From CAZTAO01 sp964611645 (GTDB lineage: Bacteria; Armatimonadota; UBA5829), in NCBI GenBank assembly GCA_964611645.1, contig CAZTAO010000042.1, forward strand, positions 1 through 40,204: a stretch of DNA of 40,204 bases, given 5' to 3'. The notes beneath the pieces are model-generated. The model had not been told where the DNA came from. It saw nothing but the letters and a program-made list of their open reading frames with translations, and searched no databases. The position numbers and the translations under genes are program-made. Shown here piece by piece: positions 13,836 to 21,686 of the stretch. How positions within the stretch are numbered: position 1 is the first letter of the stretch; each line of letters opens with the position of its first letter.

Positions 13836-16244
13836 ATGTTTAGGGGTAATGATGAAGTGGCCCATAACGGTTCGGAACCAGTGAGAGATTGCGCGTGCGG
13901 AGAACCGCGAGTGACTGAAGAGCGGTACCGCTCGTTATTCGCGAGTCTCAATGAGGGCTTCGCTCTCCACGAAATGATCTATGATGAGTCCGGGAAGGCC
14001 GTTGACTATCGGTTCCTGGACATCAACGAGGCGTTCGAGCGGCAGACCGGCCTCAAGCGGGAAGATGTTGTGGGCAGGCCGATGCGCGAAGCCCTGCCGA
14101 CAGAAGACCTCTATTGGGTGGAAATCTACGCAAAGGTCGCCGACGGTGGCGAAGCAATACGTTTCCAGAACTACAGCAGCGCCCTGAGCAGATGGTTCGA
14201 GGTCTACGCTTTCAGTCCGGTGAAGGGCCAGTTCGCGGTGCTGTTTTTCGACGTTACCGATCGAGTCAAGCGTGACGATGAGCTTCGCAGGCTCAATCGA
14301 ACGCTGAAAGCCATCAGCGACAGCAACCACGCCATGTTTGATGCCACAGATGAGGCCCAGTACTTGCAGGAAGTCTGCAGGATTGTGGTGGAAGATTGCG
14401 GTCACGCGATGGTCTGGATAGGCTATGCCGAGCACGACCGCGGCAAGACCGTCAGGCCGGTTGCGCAAGCCGGATTCGACCAGGGCTACCTGGATACACT
14501 CCGAGTTACCTACGCGGACACGGACAGGGGTCGCGGCCCAACCGGGACCGCAATCCGGACCGGCAAACCAAGCCAGAGCAGGAACATGCTGACCGACCCG
14601 AAGTTCGGGCCTTGGCGAGACGAGGCCCTGAAGCGCGGCTACGCGTCTTCCGCGGTTTTCCCCCTTATGAATGAAGGCAAAGCATTTGGGGCGATCAACA
14701 TATACTCCAGGGAACCGGACTCATTCGCCGACGAAGAGGTGAGCCTGCTTTCGGAGCTGGCATCCGATCTCGCCCACGGTATACTCGCGCTGCGGATGTG
14801 CGCCTCCAAAGAGAAGGCCGAAGAGGAGCTTCGCCAGAGTGAAGAGCGTTACAGGGCCTTGGTGCAGACGGCCCCCGATGCCATAATCGTCCACCGAGAC
14901 GGTCACTTTCTCTACGCCAACGCGGCGGCCCTGCATCTCTACGGGGCCGACTCTCTCGAACGATTGGCCAGCTACAGTGTCTCAGACCTGATAACCGCGG
15001 ATGATCGCCAGAATGTGATCGAACGGATTCGGGCGGGGATGGCCGGGCAGGTCCTTCCACGAAGACTGACCAAGCTGGTGCGGCTTGACGGCAGAGAGGT
15101 CGATGTAGAATCGACTTCTTCGGCTATCGAATACCAGGGAATGCGCGCTGTGCAGGTGTTCATCCGCGACATGAGCGAGAGGAAACGTATCGAAGAGGCT
15201 CTCGTGGGGACAAACAGCCGCCTTGCGCTGCTCTCGGAGACTGCGAGCCAACTGCTCCGGGCCGAAGACCCAGAAGCCCTCGCGCAGTCGTTGTGTGAGA
15301 ATGTGCTCGGACACTTGGGGGGAGATGTCTTCTTCAACTTCCTGTTGGATGAGGCGAGCGGGCGCCTGCATCTCAATGCCTGCGCAGGCATCCCCGAGGA
15401 AGAGAAGAAAGCAATCGAGTGGCTGGACTTTGGAGTTGCGGTTTGCGGTTGTGTTGCCAAAGATGCCCAGCGCATCATTGCCGAGGATATACGAAATTGC
15501 CCCGAGCCGCGGACTGACCTGGTCAGGGGATTAGGCGTCCAGGCGTATGTTTGCCACCCGTTATTTGGCCATGCGGGTCTGGTGATAGGCACGCTGTCGT
15601 TCGGGTCTAAGACGAAGACTCGCTTCGAGGACGACGAGATTGCGTTGATGAAGACAGTGGCCGACCAGGTTGCCACAGCTATGGAGCGCAAACGGGCGGC
15701 GCAGAGAGAACGCGAGCTTGATGCGCATAAGCGCGATTTCTACCGCCAAACCCTTCTCGCCGCGACAGACGGCAAGCTGCACATGTCGGAACTGGACGAG
15801 ATAGCAGCAGTCACCGGTGACCCGATCGCGTCGTGGCAGATATCCGTTCTTGAAGACGTGAGAAATGCCCGTGAGTCGATAATCGCGCTGGCTGGGGAGG
15901 CTGGAATGGACCGCAGCAGGGTCAACGATTTCACCGGCTGCGTCGTCGAGGCCATGGCAAACGCCTACAAACACGCCCACGGGGGCAACGCCTCGCTTTA
16001 CAGTACAGATCACAAGCTGGTGTTTGTGGTGTCGGACTCAGGCCCTGGGATAGGTGCGATGGCGCTGCCGGACGTTGCGCTCACCAGAGGCTTCAGCACC
16101 GCCTGGACGCTTGGTATGGGCTACAAAGTGATGATCCACTTCGCCGACAAGGTCTACCTGGCTACCGGCCCCGAGGGAACCACTGTCGCCCTCGAGATGG
16201 GAATCCAGCCCCAACCAGTGGTGTTACTAACGGATAGCAAATAG
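13836..16244 (+). CDS. PAS/GAF sensor protein with RsbW-like anti-sigma kinase domain
   Basis: 802 residues. Domains in order: PAS about 25-145 (EERYRSLFASLNEGFALHEM), GAF about 160-315, a second PAS about 330-455 (ALVQTAPDAIIVHRDGHFLY), a second GAF about 465-625, and a GHKL/HATPase_c_2 serine-kinase domain about 665-790. In the last, the N-box Glu and Asn are at 705 and 709 (VVEAMANAYKHAH) and the G1 box SDSGPGIG is at 733-740. There is no HisKA helix or phospho-acceptor His, so it should phosphorylate a STAS protein rather than a response regulator. No transmembrane segment is seen, so the sensors are cytoplasmic. The start is uncertain: the ATG at 13836 has no clear Shine-Dalgarno, and GTG 13857 is an alternative. 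Confidence 0.8.
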   Translation: MFRGNDEVAHNGSEPVRDCACGEPRVTEERYRSLFASLNEGFALHEMIYDESGKAVDYRFLDINEAFERQTGLKREDVVGRPMREALPTEDLYWVEIYAKVADGGEAIRFQNYSSALSRWFEVYAFSPVKGQFAVLFFDVTDRVKRDDELRRLNRTLKAISDSNHAMFDATDEAQYLQEVCRIVVEDCGHAMVWIGYAEHDRGKTVRPVAQAGFDQGYLDTLRVTYADTDRGRGPTGTAIRTGKPSQSRNMLTDPKFGPWRDEALKRGYASSAVFPLMNEGKAFGAINIYSREPDSFADEEVSLLSELASDLAHGILALRMCASKEKAEEELRQSEERYRALVQTAPDAIIVHRDGHFLYANAAALHLYGADSLERLASYSVSDLITADDRQNVIERIRAGMAGQVLPRRLTKLVRLDGREVDVESTSSAIEYQGMRAVQVFIRDMSERKRIEEALVGTNSRLALLSETASQLLRAEDPEALAQSLCENVLGHLGGDVFFNFLLDEASGRLHLNACAGIPEEEKKAIEWLDFGVAVCGCVAKDAQRIIAEDIRNCPEPRTDLVRGLGVQAYVCHPLFGHAGLVIGTLSFGSKTKTRFEDDEIALMKTVADQVATAMERKRAAQRERELDAHKRDFYRQTLLAATDGKLHMSELDEIAAVTGDPIASWQISVLEDVRNARESIIALAGEAGMDRSRVNDFTGCVVEAMANAYKHAHGGNASLYSTDHKLVFVVSDSGPGIGAMALPDVALTRGFSTAWTLGMGYKVMIHFADKVYLATGPEGTTVALEMGIQPQPVVLLTDSK

Positions 16245-16275
16245 CCGACGGCGGACGTGTAGTTCGCCATCGGCT
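16243..16275. terminator. Hairpin between convergent genes
   Basis: Arms of 14 nt (16243-16256 and 16262-16275) pair with one mismatch and one G-U around GTGTA, overlapping the kinase stop codon. There is no U-tract, so intrinsic termination is only suggested. Confidence 0.45.
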
Positions 16276-16287
16276 GCCGGTCCGGAG

Positions 16288-17658
16288 CTATAGGCTGGAT
16301 CCACCCACCAGGCTCTGGATATTGATCGGGACTGAGTTGAAGTTTTCGACTCTCGTGCCGAACTTGCCCAGGGTGTTTTCCACCACCGTGAAGTCGAACC
16401 CCGGGATGATCACATCGTCCCAGTAGTTGCAGACTCCGCGCAGCGCAAGATCGAGCATGTTGATTATCTGGTTCCCCAGCGGCTCCTCTGAGTTGAGCGT
16501 TATTGCCCCATAGAACTCCTGCGCTTCGGTGTAGCCGGAGTTGTGGACTCCGGTGTATGGCTTCTGGTTCTGAAGCTCAACCCGCCTGCCGATACGCGCG
16601 CTGACCTCGTCGGAGAACGATGCGAAGTAGTCCACGAGGGCCTGCTCCACCAGTTTGGCCGGCAAGCCTTTCGCCGCGACTTCGACGAATGCGTTATGCC
16701 CCGCCCAGTATCCGCCCTCCACAAGGTTGAACCAGTACTTCTGCTCCTGCGTGACCTTTGAGGGGTTGTCCACCGCGATGAACGATCTACGGCAGCAGGA
16801 GCTGAGGCCGTCGCGTTTCGGGCCGGCGCCTACATGAACCCAGTCGCCTTCCTGGATCACTCGGTTCAGCGCTCGACCTATGAGGGTGCGGTTGGCCTCG
16901 CCTGTGCCGACAATGATGGGGAATCCCCAGCCCTCCGCCCCGAGTTCGTGGCCGACAAAGGCCCCCCACGCGGCAAGCTGCGATTCCATAACACCTGGCC
17001 TTGCCACGGCTGCCATTGCTCTGATCATGGCGTCTGAGATCTTGCAAGCCTCACGGGTCAGGGCCATCTCGGTGTCGGACTTCTCATACTTGGTCTTGTA
17101 GTATATCTCCTGGACATCGATCAGGTTGTCCTTGCCGACAAGCTCCTCGAGATAGTCGATGACTGCGCCGGGCACAACCTGTCGAGGCGAGAGCAGGCCG
17201 ATCTTATCCGTTCGCTTTGAACCAGCAGCTTCCGCGAAGACATCTTCGAGTCTGGTAGCCTGGACCGGGTATTCCTCGTCGGCAAGCTGGAACATCTGAA
17301 CCTTGCGAACCGTTGCCCCGGCTCTTCCGGCAAGCTGCTCGGCAACGTATCCGCCTTCGAGTCCCGCGGCAATGACAAATCCGTTTTCGCCGATGGCACC
17401 GGCGCACTGCTCAACCGATAGATTAGTGTTGCCGCCGAGGTAGGGGACGTCGCCTGCGTAGTTCTCATCGGAGAAGACGAAACCCACGGGAATCCCGACT
17501 GCCGAAAGTTTGGCTGCGATAGTCTTCTGCCTGGCGAGAAACTCGGACTTCTGCACCATCAGGGTCTTGTCAGCGGCCTCGCAGTTCTCCAGTATCCGCG
17601 CCACCTTGGCGAAATCGTCTTTCATATCCTTGATACGCTCGAATCCCACTCCGCTCAT
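16288..17658 (-). CDS. M24-fold (creatinase/aminopeptidase P-like) protein, metal ligands lost
   Basis: 456 residues: an N-terminal creatinase-type domain (about 1-200) and a C-terminal pita-bread domain recognisable from EMALTREACKISDAMIRAMA, then EGWGFPIIVGTGEANRTLIG and the His-containing HNSGYTEAQEFYG. In a typical M24 peptidase the segment after GD reads LDAG...Y..SD.TRTF, supplying two Asp metal ligands. Here, at about residues 273-290, it reads VHVGAGPKRDGLSSCCRRSF, so the Asp positions hold Gly and Cys. Only a late Glu (GTRVEN) is clearly kept. The protein is therefore either a metal-independent creatinase-like hydrolase or a pseudoenzyme. The ATG at 17658 has an excellent GGAGGAG about 6 nt upstream; the extension to 17697 is not credible. 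It is a lone gene, convergent with the kinase. Confidence 0.75.
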   Translation of the reverse strand: MSGVGFERIKDMKDDFAKVARILENCEAADKTLMVQKSEFLARQKTIAAKLSAVGIPVGFVFSDENYAGDVPYLGGNTNLSVEQCAGAIGENGFVIAAGLEGGYVAEQLAGRAGATVRKVQMFQLADEEYPVQATRLEDVFAEAAGSKRTDKIGLLSPRQVVPGAVIDYLEELVGKDNLIDVQEIYYKTKYEKSDTEMALTREACKISDAMIRAMAAVARPGVMESQLAAWGAFVGHELGAEGWGFPIIVGTGEANRTLIGRALNRVIQEGDWVHVGAGPKRDGLSSCCRRSFIAVDNPSKVTQEQKYWFNLVEGGYWAGHNAFVEVAAKGLPAKLVEQALVDYFASFSDEVSARIGRRVELQNQKPYTGVHNSGYTEAQEFYGAITLNSEEPLGNQIINMLDLALRGVCNYWDDVIIPGFDFTVVENTLGKFGTRVENFNSVPINIQSLVGGSSL

Positions 17659-17841
17659 CGATACTCCTCCGCCATTGTCGACAGTTCGCTTCAACAAACT
17701 CTAGGCCAAATCGCTCTTGTTGTCAACTGCAAGTTGAGTATGGATTTTGAGTATGGACTGTGGGGACATTATGAGGTAGACTATGATTGCTCAACTTGGA
17801 TGTTGGGGTTGTGATCTATTCTGTGCCGAAAGGAACCGGAG

Positions 17842-20800
17842 ATGAGATATGCTGGTCTGCTGCTGATCGCGTTGGTCTGCGTCGCGACTAGCCTGGTCTC
17901 GGTTCCCGCTTTTGGGGATGAGGCGTTTCTGGCTGTTAGTGTCAACCAGTCCGTCGATCAGGCCGACCCCACGGGCTCTTCTCCGATCAAGTTCACGGTG
18001 GTTTTCAGCGAGCCTGTGACGGATTTTGAGGCACAGGATATTGCCCTGTCAGGTACGTCTGGGGCGACCGTTGCTGAGATTGTCATCTCGACCGGCGACT
18101 TGACGACTTACGTGATTGAGGTCAGCGGGATGACTCAGAGTGGGACCGTGATTTCCGGTATCGCGGCAGGCGCGGTGCACAATGCCTCGGGCAACGCGAA
18201 CGCTGAGTCTACCAGCACGGACAACGAGGTCACTTACGACATTACCGCTCCCACGGTGACAATGGACCAATCCGGCGATCAGGCCGATCCCACGAACCTG
18301 ACATCGATCAAGTTCACAGCAGTTTTCAGCGAGCCCGTTTTGGGCTTTGATACCGGCGATGTGAGCCTCACAGGCACGGCAGGGGCGACTATTGCTGAAG
18401 TCACCAACCCGTCCGGCGACTCTATGACATTCGAGGTTTCTGTCAGTGGGATGACTCGGAGCGGGACGGTCATTGCAGCGATAGCAGCAGGCGCAGCCTA
18501 TGACGCCCTGGGCAACGCGAACGCTGAGTCTACCAGCACGGACAACGAGGTCACCTACGACATTACTGTTCCAACGGTGACAATTGACCAATCCGTCGAT
18601 CAGACCGATCCCACGGGCCTGACACCGATCAAGTTCACAGCAGTTTTCAGTGAGCCGGTAACGGGCTTTGATACCGGCGACGTGAGCCTCACCGGCACGG
18701 CAGGTGCGACCATTGCTGAAGTTACCAACCCGTCCAGCGACTTGATTACATTTGAGGTTGCTGTCAGTGGGATGACCCAGAGCGGGACTGTAATCGCCGG
18801 CATCGCGGCTGGGGTGGCTCAAGATGCCTTGGGCAACGCAAATGCTGAGTCCACCAGCACGGACAATAAGGTCACCTACGACAGTCTCGCTCCAACGGTG
18901 AGAATTGACCAGTCCATCGCTCAGGCCGACCCAACAAGTTCTTCGCCAATCAAGTTCACAGCAGTCTTCAGCGAGCCTGTGACGGATTTCGATGCCCGGG
19001 ACATCACTCTTTCAGGCACGGCAGCGGCGACTGTTGCTGAGATTGTCATCGCAACCGGCGACTTGACGACCTATGTGATCGAGGTCAGTGGGATGCGTGG
19101 ACCCGGCACGGTTATCGCAACGATACCCGCGGGTGTCGCTCACGATGTTGCCGGGAATCCGAACACCGAGTCAACAAGTACGGACAACGAGGTGACTTAC
19201 GACGTGCCGGTTGATCCGGTGAATGTCAGTCTTGCACCCGCCGGCGGCCCTTTGCCAGTAGATTCTACAACTACTGTCACTAGCGTCTACAGAGACCTGA
19301 ATGGCTTCGGCGATCTGCGCAAGTGCTACCTGCTCATCAATTACTCGCTGCTTCAAACGAATGCCGTGCTCGTATTCTACGACGCAGGCTCCAACAGAGT
19401 CTACCTGAAGAACGATGCCAACACCAGTTGGGGGACAGGCTACTTTCCGGGGACCGACATCGTGCTCTCCAACTCGCAGTGCGAAGTCTTCCTGAAGGAT
19501 GTTACGGCGAGCAAGGCCGGGACGGACATCACGGTGGCTTGGTCAATGAAGCTCAAGACAACTATGGTTGGCGGGAAGCTGTGCGGTTACATGTATGCCA
19601 GCGATGCCGCCGGCCACAGCACCGGCTGGAAGAAGCTTGCCGGATTCTACACTCCCTCCGCTCCCGTGTGCGTGAGTGTTGACCCGTCGACCGGGAACGT
19701 GCTTACCGGTGGGAGCCACGTTTTCACTACGCAATACAGCGATGAGAACGGTTATTCGGATGTCTACCGGGCCTACTTGCAGATCAGCGCAACCTCAAGC
19801 CAGGCGAACGCAGTGTTGCTCATGTACGATTCGAAGCTCAACAAGGTCTACCTGAAGAACGATGCCAACACCGTGTGGAGCACGGGCGCTGTCCCCGGCG
19901 CGGACACCGTGCTGGAGAACAGCCAGGGCATACTCCATCTCTCCGGAACCTCTGTTACCCACGTCGGAGGTCAGGTGATGTCGATCGGCTGGAGCATTTC
20001 TCTCAAAGCCAGCCAGAGTGGGCTCAAGCTGAGCGAACGTATGCTGGCAGTGGATATGGATGGGCTCAGCAGCGAATGGTCCGTGAAAGGATACCTGAGA
20101 GCACTTCTGGAGCCTCCGAAGAGCGTCTGCGTTGACCCGGGAGTCAACACTATCAGCGATGCCATCTCTATCGCAAATGACGGCGACACACTGGTGCTGG
20201 CGGCAGGGGCATACGCGCAGACAGTCCAGATGCTGGTGGCCGACAAGAGCCTCATCTTCGCTCCGGCAGGCATTGTGACCGTAGACTGCACCGGACTAGC
20301 GCTTCCCAGCCTTGAGTTCCGCAATTCGGCGTCGGTTGTGCAAGGATCCCCTGAAGCCTACTTCCAGATCGGCACGGAGGTCGCGGGAAGCGGCGGGGCG
20401 GGCAGCGGGGTCTTAGTTAGCGGAGGGGTGAGCGCGACCTCGTGCGTGACTCTCAACTTCCTGCGAGTCACCAACACCAGCAACACGGCAGCAGCCGCCA
20501 TTCGCGCGGTTTCCACGTCGCTGTACACAAGCACTTCACTGTCCTGCTATGACTGCCGGGTGTCGGATGTTGCCCAGGACGGGTTTTCCTGCTCGGCCCA
20601 ATCGGCCGTCTCGACAACGATGATTTGCGAGAGGTGTGTGGCGGAGAACGTGGGCGAAGACGGTTTCACCGCGCACCAGAATGCCCGGATGCTCACTACT
20701 GACTGCGAGGCATCCGGGGGACAGACCGGCTTTGCCCCATCCTTCGGGTGTTCGTGGACCAGCGAGAGAGACTATCTGCATGACAACAACAAGGGACCGC

Positions 20801-21396
20801 GCAGGTGCAATGTCTACCTTGCCGGCAGTCCGAACTTCTCTTCCACCGGTCTGAGGTTGGGTGGGGCCACTACCTATCACATTCGTCTGGTCGACTCGTC
20901 GGCGCTGCCTTCGATCTGCAGCATGGATGGTCTGGAGATCACCGGAAGCGCGACCAACTGGGTGTATGTCGGCAGCGGCACCGGGGCGGCGGTTCAGACT
21001 CTCAACTTCACCAATAGTGTCTTCGGCGGCAGCGTGTTGAACCACGGAATGGATGATGCCGGGGCTTCATTGGGCACCTTGCTGAATGTCAGTCTCGACG
21101 CCTGCGATCTCGATATGAGTGTGAGTGGTAAGTACGTCATAGCGAGCAGGGCAGGAAGGGGTACGAGTTGGAGCGTTACTAACTCCAAGGTTCGGAATGC
21201 TGACCCCTCAGGCGGTGGCCTGATATGCTTGGGCAATGTGAGTGTAAACGGGTGCACAGTTGAGGCTGGGGTGGTCGGCGGAATCGGGATATACGGAGCC
21301 GGCTACAATGTAACCTCGAACAATAACACCATCACTGCCATGAGACCCTACGCGGGAGGCGCGATTCAGCAAGCAGGCGACATTCTGAACCCATAG
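17842..21396 (+). CDS. Large exported repeat protein: 4 Ig-like repeats, 2 x 149-residue units, beta-helix
   Basis: 1184 residues. Signal peptide MRYAGLLLIALVCVATSLVS, cut near AFG. Residues about 36-463 hold four tandem repeats of exactly 107 residues (321 nt), each with a VFSEPVTDFDARDI-like strand, SGMTQSGTVI and a GNANAESTSTDN linker, resembling bacterial Ig-like domains. Residues about 459-755 hold two copies of a 149-residue unit (DLNGFG/DENGYS, YLKNDANT, NSQ, SW-ending strands). From about 760 to the end comes a parallel beta-helix with repeated short strands (CVDPGVNTISDAISIANDGD, then YDCRVSDVAQDGFSC, CERCVAENVGEDGF), typical of pectate-lyase-fold surface proteins. No catalytic motif, membrane anchor or sorting signal is visible. 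AAAGGA lies about 7 nt before the ATG. The gspE gene follows about 290 bp on. Confidence 0.85.
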   Translation: MRYAGLLLIALVCVATSLVSVPAFGDEAFLAVSVNQSVDQADPTGSSPIKFTVVFSEPVTDFEAQDIALSGTSGATVAEIVISTGDLTTYVIEVSGMTQSGTVISGIAAGAVHNASGNANAESTSTDNEVTYDITAPTVTMDQSGDQADPTNLTSIKFTAVFSEPVLGFDTGDVSLTGTAGATIAEVTNPSGDSMTFEVSVSGMTRSGTVIAAIAAGAAYDALGNANAESTSTDNEVTYDITVPTVTIDQSVDQTDPTGLTPIKFTAVFSEPVTGFDTGDVSLTGTAGATIAEVTNPSSDLITFEVAVSGMTQSGTVIAGIAAGVAQDALGNANAESTSTDNKVTYDSLAPTVRIDQSIAQADPTSSSPIKFTAVFSEPVTDFDARDITLSGTAAATVAEIVIATGDLTTYVIEVSGMRGPGTVIATIPAGVAHDVAGNPNTESTSTDNEVTYDVPVDPVNVSLAPAGGPLPVDSTTTVTSVYRDLNGFGDLRKCYLLINYSLLQTNAVLVFYDAGSNRVYLKNDANTSWGTGYFPGTDIVLSNSQCEVFLKDVTASKAGTDITVAWSMKLKTTMVGGKLCGYMYASDAAGHSTGWKKLAGFYTPSAPVCVSVDPSTGNVLTGGSHVFTTQYSDENGYSDVYRAYLQISATSSQANAVLLMYDSKLNKVYLKNDANTVWSTGAVPGADTVLENSQGILHLSGTSVTHVGGQVMSIGWSISLKASQSGLKLSERMLAVDMDGLSSEWSVKGYLRALLEPPKSVCVDPGVNTISDAISIANDGDTLVLAAGAYAQTVQMLVADKSLIFAPAGIVTVDCTGLALPSLEFRNSASVVQGSPEAYFQIGTEVAGSGGAGSGVLVSGGVSATSCVTLNFLRVTNTSNTAAAAIRAVSTSLYTSTSLSCYDCRVSDVAQDGFSCSAQSAVSTTMICERCVAENVGEDGFTAHQNARMLTTDCEASGGQTGFAPSFGCSWTSERDYLHDNNKGPRRCNVYLAGSPNFSSTGLRLGGATTYHIRLVDSSALPSICSMDGLEITGSATNWVYVGSGTGAAVQTLNFTNSVFGGSVLNHGMDDAGASLGTLLNVSLDACDLDMSVSGKYVIASRAGRGTSWSVTNSKVRNADPSGGGLICLGNVSVNGCTVEAGVVGGIGIYGAGYNVTSNNNTITAMRPYAGGAIQQAGDILNP
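17947..19230 (+). repeat. Four 321-nt (107-residue) tandem repeats
   Basis: The motif beginning Gln-Ser (QSVDQADPT and variants) starts at 17947, 18268, 18589 and 18910, each exactly 321 nt apart. Copies are strongly similar in DNA as well as protein, with stretches such as GGCAACGCGAACGCTGAGTC shared, so the duplications look recent or homogenised. Confidence 0.9.
19216..20110 (+). repeat. Two tandem copies of a 149-residue surface unit (447-nt period)
   Basis: Units begin at 19216 and 19663, 447 nt apart. Each has a D.NG strand start, a YLKNDANT segment and NSQ near the middle. The same unit, with the same 447-nt spacing, recurs at 39568 and 40015 in the protease gene. Confidence 0.82.
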
Positions 21397-21686
21397 TAAG
21401 TCTCTTCGGATCGAGGTGGGGCTGGGCCAGAATCGAGAGAGTTGTTCCAAAAGTTAAGATACTGCGCAGGGCTCGCCCAAAACTGGTTTCGGACAATGTA
21501 ACTTTCCAGCTCTTTCGACGTCTATACATAGGTGAAGTTACGCGCAGGGGAGTTGGTTCGGCTGCTTCCGTTCCGGGCTGTCTTCGGATCCCCTTGCCTT
21601 CTGTTGAAAGCTGGGGCGATTTCTCCCGTATTTCCAGCATGGCGCTGGAACTGGTAACACGCTCTCGGCTACGAATTGGGGGATAC
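21397..21686. other. Spacer and leader upstream of the secretion operon
   Basis: About 290 bp between the repeat-protein gene and gspE. It should hold the operon promoter and leader, but I see no convincing -35/-10 pair. A GTTACGCGCAGGGG stretch is faintly reminiscent of a GEMM riboswitch but lacks its other conserved parts. The gspE frame is open to an ATG at 21594 but coding there is unlikely. Confidence 0.5.

Noticed and set aside
18049..18822. Minus-strand open frame over the 107-residue repeats
   Set aside because: It repeats in step with the sense repeats and appears only because of their DNA similarity.
21530..21600. Possible c-di-GMP (GEMM) riboswitch before gspE
   Set aside because: Only a short GCGCAGGGG-like stretch matches; the second conserved half and pairing pattern are absent.
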